This document shows, in pieces, positions 51,907 through 63,737 of a DNA stretch of 64,000 nucleotides. The position numbers and the translations under genes are program-made. Position 1 is the stretch's first letter. Every line of letters begins with the position of its first letter. The stretch spans positions 992,001 to 1,056,000 of the forward strand of contig NZ_CP130058.1 of NCBI RefSeq assembly GCF_030644365.1, given 5' to 3'. The DNA comes from Schaalia sp. HMT-172. Lineage in GTDB: Bacteria > Actinomycetota > Actinomycetes > Actinomycetales > Actinomycetaceae. Below the pieces are notes generated by a model that was not told the DNA's origin, searched no databases, and saw nothing but the letters and a program-made list of their open reading frames with translations.

Positions 51907-53009
51907 AGGTCTATCTGCTGCTCGCCGCCATCGCGATGGCGCTCACCATCATCCTCACCCCAGCCGTGCGCTGGACGTGCCTACGCTTCAACATCTTGCC
52001 GCCCCTGCGCGGACGCGACCTGCAAAAGAAACCCATCCCGCGACTCGGCGGCGTCGCCATGACGCTTGCCCTGATCATCACGATGCTGCTGGCCTCGCGC
52101 ATCCCCTACATGGCGCCCCTGTTCACCGGGACCATCCCGTGGGCCGTCATGTCCGGAGCCGGAGCCATGTGCGTGCTCGGAATCATCGACGACATCATCG
52201 AGCTGGACTGGATGGCCAAACTCGGAGGACAGGTGCTCATCGCCGGGGGCATGGCCTTCGGCGGCGTCCAGCTCGCGTCCTTCCCGATCTTCGGCCTGAC
52301 GCTCGGGTCCTCTCGCCTGTGGCTCTTCGTCTCCGTCTTCTTCATCGTCGGAATCATGAACGCCGTCAACTTCATCGACGGTCTCGACGGCCTGGCATCG
52401 GGCATGATCGCGATCGGAGCCGGGTCCTTCTTCGTCTACTCCTATATCATCACCCGTCTGATGGGCGCGGCCTCCTACGCGACGACCGCCAGCCTCATCG
52501 TCATCGCGCTGCTCGGCGTGTGCACGGGCTTCCTCTGGTTCAACTTCCACCCCTCCTCGATCATGATGGGTGGGGGAGCGGAGACCATGGGCCTGGTCCT
52601 GGGAGCCGCCGGCATCATCGTGACGGGCAAGATCGACCCGACGCTTCTGGGCCGTCAACAGATGATCGTCTCCGCACTGCCCCTCATCCTGCCGCTATCC
52701 GTCATCTTCATGCCGGTCCTCGACCTGGTCGTCACCTCGATTCGGCGCATGAGGCGAGGCAAGAGCCCCTTCGTGGCGGACCGCTCCCACTTCCACGACC
52801 GCCTGCTCGTCGCCGGTCACTCCCACCGCGGGGTCGTCGCGATTCTGTGGATGTGGACTGCGATCGTGTGTGTTCCTGCCGTCGGCCTGCTCGTCTTCGA
52901 CTGGTGGGTCGTCGCCCTGGTCGCGCTCATCGCGGCCTCCGTCGGTGTCGCCATCACCACCCGTGAATTCCCCAAGGAAGAATGCTCGCAAGAGGAGCCC
53001 GCCGCATGA
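51903..53009 (+). CDS. Polyprenyl-phosphate sugar-1-phosphate transferase (WecA/TagO type)
   Basis: 368 residues with about ten membrane helices. Catalytic motifs are LGIIDD (Asp-Asp near residue 97), NAVNFIDGLDGLASG near 155 and DRSHFHDRLL near 295. They match the PNPT family that moves a sugar-phosphate, usually GlcNAc-1-P, to undecaprenyl or decaprenyl phosphate for wall-linked glycans. Position between tsaC and the ATP synthase genes is the actinobacterial place of this gene (the Rv1302 type). The GTG overlaps the tsaC stop, and the ATG of the next gene overlaps its own stop. Confidence 0.88.
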   Translation: MKVYLLLAAIAMALTIILTPAVRWTCLRFNILPPLRGRDLQKKPIPRLGGVAMTLALIITMLLASRIPYMAPLFTGTIPWAVMSGAGAMCVLGIIDDIIELDWMAKLGGQVLIAGGMAFGGVQLASFPIFGLTLGSSRLWLFVSVFFIVGIMNAVNFIDGLDGLASGMIAIGAGSFFVYSYIITRLMGAASYATTASLIVIALLGVCTGFLWFNFHPSSIMMGGGAETMGLVLGAAGIIVTGKIDPTLLGRQQMIVSALPLILPLSVIFMPVLDLVVTSIRRMRRGKSPFVADRSHFHDRLLVAGHSHRGVVAILWMWTAIVCVPAVGLLVFDWWVVALVALIAASVGVAITTREFPKEECSQEEPAA

Positions 53010-53299
53010 CCTACATCCTCGCCCTCGCCATGGTCGCCGTGATCTGCGGGGCGCAGTGGTTTTTCACATCCCGCGCGTTGCGCTCTCCCGCGCGATTCCT
53101 CGCGTGGGTCAGCGGCGGATACGTCGCCAAGATCGCTCTCCTCGCGGTGGGACTATACGTGCCGAAGACGCTCGGCATGAACGTGCGCCTCGCCGCAATC
53201 GCGACGATCGTCGCGATTATCGTGTCGTCGACCGTGGAGATGGTCGTCATGATGCGCAAGCGGACGATGAACGTCGACGTACCGAACGACACTGAGTAA
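53006..53299 (+). CDS. AtpI-like small membrane protein
   Basis: 97 residues. Hydrophobic segments cover residues 3-20, 33-50 and 60-85; a charged tail ends it. Its place directly before atpB is that of the ATP synthase protein I, thought to help assemble the c ring. Sequence similarity to E. coli AtpI is not obvious, so the call relies on position and topology. It starts within the stop of the preceding gene. Confidence 0.65.
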   Translation: MTYILALAMVAVICGAQWFFTSRALRSPARFLAWVSGGYVAKIALLAVGLYVPKTLGMNVRLAAIATIVAIIVSSTVEMVVMMRKRTMNVDVPNDTE

Positions 53300-53332
53300 C
53301 CCTTGCGCGCGCCGGGGACTCCCATCTCTGTG

Positions 53333-53338
53333 TAGAAT
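53333..53338 (+). promoter_or_regulatory. Possible -10 box of the ATP synthase operon
   Basis: TAGAAT, matching the TANNNT form, about 62 bases before the atpB start and inside the 101-base gap after the atpI-like gene. No good -35 is seen. AAGGAGG at about 53385 is the atpB ribosome binding site. Confidence 0.35.
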
Positions 53339-53400
53339 GGGTAAAGTTGCTATGACAGCAGAGACAAGCCAATGGAGTTGAGAAAAAGGAGGCACATTCA

Positions 53401-54273
53401 GTGTCTGATCACGCGCCTGCTCGCCGCACCGCGCCTAAGCCGCGCTGGTATTGGGTGAGCCTCGCGATCCTCCTCATCGTCATTGCCCTGACCGCCTACC
53501 CGGCGTTCACGCAGCACCCTCACCAGCCGGCTCTTGAGGACTTCTTCCCGACCGTGATCTTCGGTGAGGGAACATTCTTTGAATTCAACCGCCTGACGCT
53601 TGCCCGCGTCATTATGGGTCTGCTCGTGTGCGTGGTTCTCGTCCTCGTCGCGCGCAATTCCAAGCTGGTTCCGACCCGCGGACAGATGGCCGTCGAGGCC
53701 ATCGCCGGCTACATCCGCGACAACGTCGCCCTCGACATGCTGGGTCCGAAGACGGGCCGCAAGTTCTCCGGCTTCATCGCTTTCCTCTTCTTCGGTGTCC
53801 TGTCCATGAACATCGCGGGCATCATCCCGGGCATCAACATCGCCGCCTCGTCGGTGGTCGCCGTTCCGATGTTCTTCGCTCTCATCACGTACGTCACCTT
53901 CATCGGTGCGGGCATCGGCAAGCAGGGAGTGGGCGGCTTCTTCGCATCCCAGCTCTTCCCGCCTGGGCTGCCCGTTCCGATGTACCTCCTGATCACGCCG
54001 ATCGAGTTCCTGTCGAACTTCATTGTTCGCCCCGTCACGCTGACGCTGCGACTCCTGTGCAACATGATCTCCGGACACCTGCTGCTCGGCATGACCTACT
54101 TCGGGACGGCAATTCTGCTCCACGAACTCTCCGTCCTGTCTGCCGCCTCCGCGCTGACCGGTGCCGCCATGTTCGTGATGACCGGCTTCGAGGTCTTCGT
54201 GGCCTTCCTGCAGGCATACATCTTCACGATCCTGTCGACCGTGTACATCAAGCTTTCCGTCGAACATCACTGA
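53401..54273 (+). CDS. atpB: F-type ATP synthase subunit a
   Basis: 290 residues from a GTG with AAGGAGG upstream. Five to six membrane helices are present. The essential Arg of the proton path is in RPVTLTLRLLCNMISGH, followed by the usual GFEVFVAFLQAYIFTILSTVY end. It forms the stator half-channels next to the c ring. First gene of atpBEFHAGDC. Confidence 0.94.
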   Translation: MSDHAPARRTAPKPRWYWVSLAILLIVIALTAYPAFTQHPHQPALEDFFPTVIFGEGTFFEFNRLTLARVIMGLLVCVVLVLVARNSKLVPTRGQMAVEAIAGYIRDNVALDMLGPKTGRKFSGFIAFLFFGVLSMNIAGIIPGINIAASSVVAVPMFFALITYVTFIGAGIGKQGVGGFFASQLFPPGLPVPMYLLITPIEFLSNFIVRPVTLTLRLLCNMISGHLLLGMTYFGTAILLHELSVLSAASALTGAAMFVMTGFEVFVAFLQAYIFTILSTVYIKLSVEHH

Positions 54274-54299
54274 CCCCCAACGCCACCCGGCGTTACTAA

Positions 54300-54524
<225 letters not shown>

Positions 54525-54529
54525 TCGCT

Positions 54530-55090
54530 ATGCACCAGATTGTCGCCGCTGCGGACCAGGAGGTCGGCGGCCTCGCCGTCATCCTGCCGCCGCTGTATGA
54601 GATTTTCTGGTCGGCTGTCGTTCTGCTTATCGTCCTGCTCCTCGTCGGACGCTACGCGCTGCCTCGCATCTACCAGACGATGGACGAGCGTGCTGCAAAG
54701 ATTGAGGAGGGCCTCGGCGCCGCCGAGCAAGCGAAGGCCGATCAGGCTGCCGCTGCGCGCGAGCGCGAGGAGATCATTCGTGAGGCGCACGCGCAGGCGC
54801 ACACCATCCGTGAGCGCGCCAACGACGAAGCGAAGGCCATCGTGGCCGCCGCCCGTCACGAGGCAACCAGCGAAGCTAACCGTATCGTCGAGGCCTCGCA
54901 GCGTCAGATCCTCGCTGAAAAGCAGGCCGCGCAGATCTCCCTGCGCTCCGAGGTGGGCCTTCTCGCCTCTGAGCTGGCAGAGAAGATCATTGGTGAGCAG
55001 CTGACCGACACGGCGCTGACCTCCCGCGTGGTTGATCGCTTCCTTGACGAGCTCGAGGCCGACTCCGCGCTGGTTGAGGAGAAGCGATGA
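54530..55090 (+). CDS. atpF: F-type ATP synthase subunit b
   Basis: 186 residues. One N-terminal membrane helix (IFWSAVVLLIVLLLVGRYAL) is followed by a long charged helix (MDERAAKIEEGLGAAEQAKA) that dimerises as the peripheral stalk. A GTG at 54521, overlapping the atpE stop, is an alternative start adding three residues. The next gene overlaps its stop by four bases. Confidence 0.92.
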   Translation: MHQIVAAADQEVGGLAVILPPLYEIFWSAVVLLIVLLLVGRYALPRIYQTMDERAAKIEEGLGAAEQAKADQAAAAREREEIIREAHAQAHTIRERANDEAKAIVAAARHEATSEANRIVEASQRQILAEKQAAQISLRSEVGLLASELAEKIIGEQLTDTALTSRVVDRFLDELEADSALVEEKR

Positions 55091-55905
55091 CACAGATGCG
55101 CACGATCGAGTCCGTCCCCTTTGCGAAGGATCTGGCGGCGGCGCTTGCCGTACCCGGTACCGACGCGATGCGGGTCGCCGAAGACTTCTTCGGCCTGGCC
55201 GACCTGTTCAAGGAGAACGCCCGCCTCGGGCGTGCGCTGACCGACCCGGCGCGTTCGACCGCGGACAAGCGTTCCCTGGCCGCGCAGGCTTTCGCCTTGC
55301 ACGTGACCGGCGCGACCATGACCGTCATCGATGCGCTCGTCGCGGAGCACTGGCGTCGACCCGCCGACGTCACGGATGCGCTCGAGGTTCTGGGTATCCT
55401 CGGCGTTCTCAACGCTGCGGGAGCGAAGAACGCGCTCGACCAGGTCCGCGAGGAGCTCTTCCAGGTGCGCTACTTCCTGGCGCACAACCGCGAGGTGCGC
55501 GTGCGCCTGTCTGATACCTCCAAGGGCAACCCCCACGAGCGCGGCGATGTCGCAACCAAGCTCTTCACAGAGCGCGTCAGCGTCTGGACGATGCGCCTGC
55601 TGCGCCGCGCCGTCGGACGATCGAACCACGGTCGCCTCCTGCACAACCTGCGCAGGTACGCGCAGTGGGCGGCGACCATGCAGGATCGCCTCTTCGTCAC
55701 GGTGGCCACGGCCTCGCCGATGAGCCAGGCGCAGGTCGAGCGCCTGCGCGCGATCCTGACGAAGCGCTACGGTACGCCCATCGACCTGGCGATCTCGATC
55801 GACCCGGACATCGTCGGCGGCTTCCGCCTGCGCGCAGGCATGACCGCCATCGACGCTTCGCTGGCCAGCCGAATCAGTGCAGCACGCGACGCGATCGCCA
55901 GCTAG
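55087..55905 (+). CDS. atpH: F-type ATP synthase subunit delta
   Basis: 272 residues, the usual actinobacterial length (longer than the 177-residue E. coli form). The C-terminal part TVATASPMSQAQVERLRAIL and ISIDPDIVGGFRLRAG is the conserved delta signature. It links the b stalk to the top of F1. It starts within the atpF stop. Confidence 0.92.
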   Translation: MTQMRTIESVPFAKDLAAALAVPGTDAMRVAEDFFGLADLFKENARLGRALTDPARSTADKRSLAAQAFALHVTGATMTVIDALVAEHWRRPADVTDALEVLGILGVLNAAGAKNALDQVREELFQVRYFLAHNREVRVRLSDTSKGNPHERGDVATKLFTERVSVWTMRLLRRAVGRSNHGRLLHNLRRYAQWAATMQDRLFVTVATASPMSQAQVERLRAILTKRYGTPIDLAISIDPDIVGGFRLRAGMTAIDASLASRISAARDAIAS

Positions 55906-55952
55906 CACCTCTCGTACACACACTATTTTCTTTTACCTAGTTAGGAATCCTC

Positions 55953-57590
55953 ATGGCTGACCTCAGCATCTCCCCGGAGGAAATCCGAGGAGCACTGGAC
56001 TCCTTCATGGAGTCCTACCGTCCGGCGGACGTGGCCACCGAAGAGGTGGGTCACGTCATCGAAACGGCCGATGGTATCGCGCACGTCGAGGGCCTGCCCG
56101 GCACCATGGCGAACGAACTGCTGCGCTTCGAAGACGGGACGCTGGGCCTGGCCATGAACCTCGACCAGCGCGAGATCGGCGCCGTCGTTCTCGGTGACTT
56201 CGGCGGCATCGAAGAGGGCCAGGTCGTCCACCGCACCGGAGAGGTTCTCTCCGTGCCCGTCGGCGACGGCTACCTCGGTCGCACGGTCGACCCCCTCGGT
56301 CGCCCGATCGACGGCCTCGGCGAGATCACGAACCTCGAGGGGCGCCGCGCGCTCGAGCTGCAGGCCCCCGGCGTCATGATGCGTAAGAGCGTCCATGAGC
56401 CCCTCGCCACCGGACTGAAAGCCATCGACTCGATGATCCCTGTCGGCCGCGGACAGCGCCAGCTCATCATCGGTGACCGCAAGACCGGCAAGACGGCCAT
56501 CGCCCTTGACACGATCCTCAACCAGCGCGACAACTGGAAGAGCGGCGACCCCAACAAGCAGGTGCGCTGCATCTACGTGGCGATCGGTCAGAAGGGCTCG
56601 ACCATTGCCTCGGTGCGCTCCACCCTCGAGGACGCCGGCGCCATGGAGTACACGACCATCGTGGCCTCCCCGGCCTCGGACCCCGCCGGCTACAAGTACA
56701 TGGCCCCCTACACCGGCTCGGCCATCGGCCAGCACTGGATGTACCAGGGCAAGCACGTCCTCATCGTCTTCGACGACCTGTCCAAGCAGGCCGAGGCCTA
56801 CCGTGCGGTGTCGCTGCTGCTGCGTCGCCCGCCGGGGCGCGAGGCCTACCCGGGCGACGTCTTCTACCTGCACTCGCGCCTGCTGGAGCGTTGCGCGAAG
56901 CTGTCGGACGCCCTCGGCGGCGGCTCGATGACGGGCCTGCCGATCATCGAGACGAAGGCAAACGACGTGTCGGCCTACATTCCGACGAACGTCATTTCGA
57001 TCACCGACGGCCAGATCTTCTTGCAGTCCGACCTGTTCAACGCGAACCAGCGTCCCGCCGTCGACGTGGGCATCTCGGTGTCCCGTGTCGGTGGCGCCGC
57101 GCAGCCGAAGGCCATGAAGAAGGTCGCCGGTACGCTCAAGCTCACCCTCGCGCAGTACCGCTCGATGGCCGCCTTCGCCATGTTCGCCTCCGACCTCGAT
57201 GCGGCGACCCGCCGCCAGCTCACCCGCGGTGAGCGTCTCATGGAGCTGCTCAAGCAGCCCCAGTCGACGCCCTACGCCATGGAAGATCAGGTCGCCTCCA
57301 TCTGGATGGGAACGAACGGCTACCTTGACGATATCGAGGTCTCCGACGTCCTGCGCTTTGAGCGCGGCCTGCTGGACCACCTTCACGCGAACTCCACCGT
57401 CCTGGACACCATCGCCGCAACCGGCGACCTGACCAAGGACACCGAAGAAGCCCTCAAGAACGCCGTCGAGGAGTTCCACCGCCAGTGGCTGAGCGCCGGG
57501 CGCGGCGCGAGCGACCTGGAAGAGGGCGAGGTCTCGGCGGAGCGCACCCGCGAGGAGATCTCGCGCGGCCGCACGAACGAGAAGGCCTAA
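55953..57590 (+). CDS. atpA: F-type ATP synthase subunit alpha
   Basis: 545 residues. Walker [12 protein letters not shown] is near residue 172. The family motif [17 protein letters not shown] is present, as is a long C-terminal extension rich in Glu and Arg (about residues 510-545), typical of actinobacterial alpha subunits. It is a non-catalytic nucleotide-binding subunit of F1. Confidence 0.96.
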   Translation: MADLSISPEEIRGALDSFMESYRPADVATEEVGHVIETADGIAHVEGLPGTMANELLRFEDGTLGLAMNLDQREIGAVVLGDFGGIEEGQVVHRTGEVLSVPVGDGYLGRTVDPLGRPIDGLGEITNLEGRRALELQAPGVMMRKSVHEPLATGLKAIDSMIPVGRGQRQLIIGDRKTGKTAIALDTILNQRDNWKSGDPNKQVRCIYVAIGQKGSTIASVRSTLEDAGAMEYTTIVASPASDPAGYKYMAPYTGSAIGQHWMYQGKHVLIVFDDLSKQAEAYRAVSLLLRRPPGREAYPGDVFYLHSRLLERCAKLSDALGGGSMTGLPIIETKANDVSAYIPTNVISITDGQIFLQSDLFNANQRPAVDVGISVSRVGGAAQPKAMKKVAGTLKLTLAQYRSMAAFAMFASDLDAATRRQLTRGERLMELLKQPQSTPYAMEDQVASIWMGTNGYLDDIEVSDVLRFERGLLDHLHANSTVLDTIAATGDLTKDTEEALKNAVEEFHRQWLSAGRGASDLEEGEVSAERTREEISRGRTNEKA

Positions 57591-57593
57591 CCG

Positions 57594-59996
<2,403 letters not shown>

Positions 59997-59997
<1 letters not shown>

Positions 59998-60269
59998 TGG
60001 CATCGGGCAAGTCCTTGCAGGTGGAGGTCGTCTCTCACGAGGGACGACTGTGGCACGGCGCGGCGCTGTCGGTGCAGATCCCGACCGTTGACGGCAGCCT
60101 GGGTATTCTCCCGGGCCGCCAGCCGCTGCTCGCCCAGCTGGGCGGCGGCACCGTGACGGTCACGTGTTCCGGCGAGGTCGTGTCTTTCGAGGTCAGTGGG
60201 GGATTCGCCTCAATTGACTCGGACTTTGTCACGCTCGTCGCCGATAGCGCTACAGTGACAACACAGTAG
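59997..60269 (+). CDS. atpC: F-type ATP synthase subunit epsilon (short form)
   Basis: 90 residues: only the N-terminal beta sandwich (LQVEVVSHEGRLWHGAALSV and GSLGILPGRQPLLAQLGGG). The C-terminal helical hairpin of E. coli epsilon is absent, a short form also known from other actinobacteria. It would still couple the rotor but could not use the helices to lock the enzyme. Confidence 0.92.
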
Positions 60270-60294
60270 GTTGACGAGACGCGAGGAGGACCTC

Positions 60295-60699
60295 ATGACC
60301 CTGATCCATGGTGCGATGTGGTGTGCGGTTCTCCTCGCGTGCGTTGGAGTGATCCTGTGGGCGTACATGAATGTTCGCGCCCGCAGGATCACGTCGCTTT
60401 TGGGGGCCTTCCGCTGCTGGTCGCGCCCCGACTATCACGCGGGATGGACCGCCGGTATCGGCGTGTACGGCGTCGAGGAACTGTCGTGGTATCGGCTCGT
60501 CGGCATGTCCTTTAAACTGGTCTACTCGATTCCTCGCCGCGGGATGGAAGTTTCTGCGCCGATCTCGCACACCGCCGATGGGGCGATGGTTGAGGTTCGC
60601 CTGGCGTACGGTGAGCATCGTTACGAGGTCGCCGTGGAACGCCTGACATATAACGGGTTAGTGTCCTGGGTGGAGTCGGGTCCTCCTCGCCGCCCGTGA
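60295..60699 (+). CDS. DUF2550 membrane-anchored protein
   Basis: 134 residues with GAGGAGG upstream. One N-terminal membrane helix (AVLLACVGVILWAYMNV) is followed by a soluble domain with SWYRLVGMSFKL. DUF2550 genes sit directly behind atpC in many actinobacteria, and position plus topology support the call. The function is unknown. Confidence 0.8.
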   Translation: MTLIHGAMWCAVLLACVGVILWAYMNVRARRITSLLGAFRCWSRPDYHAGWTAGIGVYGVEELSWYRLVGMSFKLVYSIPRRGMEVSAPISHTADGAMVEVRLAYGEHRYEVAVERLTYNGLVSWVESGPPRRP

Positions 60700-60721
60700 G
60701 TGGGATTGGTAAGCTCACGGG

Positions 60722-61414
60722 GTGCGTATTGTTATTGCTTCTTGCACCGTTGATTATTCCGGTCGTCTGAGCGCCCACCTCGACCCCGCGAAGCGCGTCA
60801 TCATGCTCAAGGGTGATGGCTCGGTTCTTATCCATTCCGAGGGCGGCTCCTACAAGCCTCTGAACTGGATGACGGCGCCGTGTACGGTCACCGTCGGGGA
60901 GCCTTCGAAGGACGAGGAGGGCGTGGAGGCCGTGTGGACGGTGCAGGCCGATAAGACGGACGACAAGCTGATCATTCGTATTCACGAGGTGTTCGCGGAC
61001 GTCAGCGAGGACCTGGGTGTGGACCCCGGCCTCGTGAAGGACGGAGTGGAGGCGCACCTGCAGGAGCTGCTGGCCGAGCAGGTTCCGCAGATTTTCGGCA
61101 GGGGCTGGGAGCTGGTGCGCCGCGAGTTCCCCACGCCCGTGGGTCCCGTGGATCTCATGGTGCGCGACGCCGAAGGCAACCATGTCGCGATCGAGGTGAA
61201 GCGTCGCGGCGGCATTGACGGCGTCGAACAGCTGACGCGCTATCTGTCGTTGCTGGGACGCGACGCGCTCCTGGGTGACGTGACGGGTATTTTCGCCGCT
61301 CAGGAGATCACGAAGCAGGCGCGCACCCTTGCGGAGGATCGCGGGATTCGTTGCGTGGTCCTGGACTACGACGCGATGCGCGGGGTGGATGACCCCGAGT
61401 CGCGGCTGTTCTGA
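60722..61414 (+). CDS. nucS: Mismatch-specific endonuclease NucS/EndoMS
   Basis: 230 residues from a [23 protein letters not shown] and [18 protein letters not shown] form the N-terminal DNA-binding/dimer domain. The nuclease domain has the catalytic [19 protein letters not shown] (Glu-x-Lys) and QLTRYL. The C-terminal DDPESRLF is the likely beta-clamp binding tail. NucS replaces MutS/MutL in actinobacteria. TAAGCT ends six bases before the start, so the mRNA is probably leaderless. Confidence 0.94.
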   Translation: MRIVIASCTVDYSGRLSAHLDPAKRVIMLKGDGSVLIHSEGGSYKPLNWMTAPCTVTVGEPSKDEEGVEAVWTVQADKTDDKLIIRIHEVFADVSEDLGVDPGLVKDGVEAHLQELLAEQVPQIFGRGWELVRREFPTPVGPVDLMVRDAEGNHVAIEVKRRGGIDGVEQLTRYLSLLGRDALLGDVTGIFAAQEITKQARTLAEDRGIRCVVLDYDAMRGVDDPESRLF

Positions 61415-62520
61415 TGGCGCTATCTGCGCGGGCCAGCCTGGGGCGTATTGTCGCCCAAGGACTCGTCTTGGCGACCGCTTCGCGCTCACCGCTGGATGCC
61501 GTTGAGAATCTGGCGGCGCTGCAAGGCCAGCAGGCCAGCGCGATCCCGTGGGCGATCGGCGTGCGCTGCCAAGGCGCGTCGCGCGCCGACATTGAGGATT
61601 CGTTCGCGCGTGGGGAGCTGGTTCGGTCCTGGCCGATGCGTGGCACCGTGCATGTGACGAGCGGGCGCGACCACCACTGGCTGCGTCGCTTGCTGCGCCA
61701 TCGACGTGCGGCGTGGGAACGCCAGGCGGTTGCCCTGGGCCTCGATGATGCGTGTGTCGAGCGTGCTGCTCAGGTGGCGTGCGAGCTGCTGGGGGCGTCT
61801 CCGATGGGGGTGAGCCGCGGGGAGCTGGTTGAGGCGTGGGCGCGCAGCGGGATCGACACGGTGACGGCCTCTTCCTCCGGTGCGGGCCTGCGTCGTCGCC
61901 ACCTCGTGATGCGCCTGCACGCGGACGGGCTGGTGACCTCGGGTCCCGTGCGAGGGGGAGAACACCTGATCGTCGACGCTCGCCCGCTGCCCGGAGCACC
62001 GGGAGTGGCGAAGGGAGAGTCGGGGCATGAGGAGGCCCTCGCGGTGCTGGCCGCGCGCTACGCCTGGGGGCACGGTCCCATCGACGAGGCCGACTTGGCC
62101 AGGTGGACCGGGTTGACCGTGACGGAGGCGCGTCGGGCGATGGCCGGCGCGCGCGAGGCGGGGGAGAGCATGGGCTTTCCCCTGGCGGAGTTCGACGGTG
62201 CTGTGGCGCGTGCCGATCTTAGTGATCTCGTGGAAGAGTGCCGCGCCGAGGCGGAGGCTATGCACGCTCTCCCTTCATTCGACGAGCTGCACGTGGGCTA
62301 CAAGGACCGATCCTGCCTGACTGACGACGCCCTCGAGTCCCTGATCTGCCCGGCGAAGAACGGCATGTTTCGCCCGATCGCTGTCGAGGGTGGTCGGGTG
62401 GTGGCCGTGTTGGCCCCCGGGCGTCAGGTCGTGGTGGCCCCGGGATGGAAGTCCCGGGAAGAGTCGGCGCGGCGTGCGTTCGACGAATGGGAGAAATGGT
62501 TGTCTAAGACACAGCGATGA
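61414..62520 (+). CDS. AlkZ-like (HTH_42) winged-helix DNA-binding protein
   Basis: 368 residues. The N-terminal region carries NLAALQGQQASAIPWAIG, with Gln37-x-Gln39 matching the QxQ catalytic motif of AlkZ-type DNA glycosylases that remove interstrand crosslink adducts. VRSWPMRGTVHVTS, SFDELHVGYKDRS and the C-terminal beta block GMFRPIAVEGGRVVA are the other family marks. The start shares a base with the nucS stop. The pairing with NucS supports a DNA repair role, but glycosylase activity is inferred. Confidence 0.8.
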   Translation: MALSARASLGRIVAQGLVLATASRSPLDAVENLAALQGQQASAIPWAIGVRCQGASRADIEDSFARGELVRSWPMRGTVHVTSGRDHHWLRRLLRHRRAAWERQAVALGLDDACVERAAQVACELLGASPMGVSRGELVEAWARSGIDTVTASSSGAGLRRRHLVMRLHADGLVTSGPVRGGEHLIVDARPLPGAPGVAKGESGHEEALAVLAARYAWGHGPIDEADLARWTGLTVTEARRAMAGAREAGESMGFPLAEFDGAVARADLSDLVEECRAEAEAMHALPSFDELHVGYKDRSCLTDDALESLICPAKNGMFRPIAVEGGRVVAVLAPGRQVVVAPGWKSREESARRAFDEWEKWLSKTQR

Positions 62521-62530
62521 AGTGTCAGGT

Positions 62531-62548
62531 ATGCCACAATGTTGGCAT
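62531..62548. promoter_or_regulatory. Palindrome overlapping the nagA start
   Basis: ATGCCA-N6-TGGCAT, perfect in both arms. It contains a CACAAT -10-like box that ends six bases before the nagA ATG, and its right arm includes that ATG. A protein bound here would block both the promoter and the start of a leaderless mRNA. Confidence 0.5.
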
Positions 62549-63737
62549 GACTGATTCTGTGTTGCGCGGCCGTCTTGTCCTGGAGGATTCCATCGTCGAG
62601 GATGGAATCATCGAGATCGACGGCTTGACCATTTCCCGTGTATGTCCCGCGTCCGACTACGAGGGCGAGGCGCCCGAGCCTACCGATTCGACATTCCTCC
62701 CCGGCCTCGTCGATGTGCATTGCCACGGCGGTGGCGGGGAGTCCTTCCCCAACGCCGAGACTGCCGAGGCGGCCCTCGTCGCCGTCAAGGAGCATCGCCG
62801 CCACGGGACGACAACCCTTGTCGCCTCCTGCGTGACGGCCTCGGCCGAGGTACTGCGAGCGCGTGCCAAGACCCTGGCGGAGCTGGCGCTCGCCGGAGAG
62901 ATCGCGGGCATCCACTTCGAGGGCCCCTTCGTCTCCCACGAGCGCTGCGGCGCCCAGGACCCGACCTACATCATCGACCCGGACGCGCAGCTCACGCGCA
63001 CGCTCATCGAAGACTGCCAGGGATACGCGCTGTCGATGACGCTGGCCCCCGAGAAGCCAGGCGCCTACGGCCCCGGATCGGTGGCCGAGGCCCTTATCGA
63101 CGGGGGAGCGGTGCCCTCCTGGGGCCACACCGACTCGAATTCGACGAAGGCTCGCGAGGCCCTGGAATACTCGCGCGAGCGTTTTGCGCAGGTCGAGACG
63201 AAGCGCGGCCCACGCGCGACCATCACGCACCTGTTCAACGGCATGCGCCCACTTCACCACCGCGACACCGGTCCGATCGCCGAGTTCCTCTCCGATGCCG
63301 CGCGCGGCGGCGCTGTCGCCGAGCTGATCTGCGACTCCATTCACGTGTCCCCCTCGCTGGTGCGCGACGTGTACGAGATGGTGGGTCGCGAGCACGTCGT
63401 CTTCATCACGGATGCGATGGCGGCGGCAGGCATGGCCGACGGCGAATACACGCTCGGCCCCCAGGACGTCATCGTCAAGGACGGCGTCGCGCGCCTGACG
63501 CAGGGCAACGCCATTGCGGGCGGCACGGCGCATCTGATGGACTGTGTGCGCGTGGCCGTCACCTGCGGGGGCATTCCCCTGGTCGACGCGGTCTACATGG
63601 CTTCCGCTCAGGGAGCCGCGATCCTCGGCGATGACACCGTCGGCGCTCTCGCGCCCGGTAAGAAGGCCGACATTGTCGAGGTCAGCGAGGACCTGCACGT
63701 GCGCCGCGTCTGGCGACGTGGCACTGTGGTTGCGTGA
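62547..63737 (+). CDS. nagA: N-acetylglucosamine-6-phosphate deacetylase
   Basis: 396 residues of the amidohydrolase class. Metal and catalytic motifs are LVDVHCHGGGGESF, GIHFEGPFVS, GHTDSN, THLFNGMRPLHHR and FITDAMAAAG. It removes acetate from GlcNAc-6-P in amino sugar recycling. nagB is not in the window. The next gene starts on its stop codon. Confidence 0.94.
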   Translation: MTDSVLRGRLVLEDSIVEDGIIEIDGLTISRVCPASDYEGEAPEPTDSTFLPGLVDVHCHGGGGESFPNAETAEAALVAVKEHRRHGTTTLVASCVTASAEVLRARAKTLAELALAGEIAGIHFEGPFVSHERCGAQDPTYIIDPDAQLTRTLIEDCQGYALSMTLAPEKPGAYGPGSVAEALIDGGAVPSWGHTDSNSTKAREALEYSRERFAQVETKRGPRATITHLFNGMRPLHHRDTGPIAEFLSDAARGGAVAELICDSIHVSPSLVRDVYEMVGREHVVFITDAMAAAGMADGEYTLGPQDVIVKDGVARLTQGNAIAGGTAHLMDCVRVAVTCGGIPLVDAVYMASAQGAAILGDDTVGALAPGKKADIVEVSEDLHVRRVWRRGTVVA

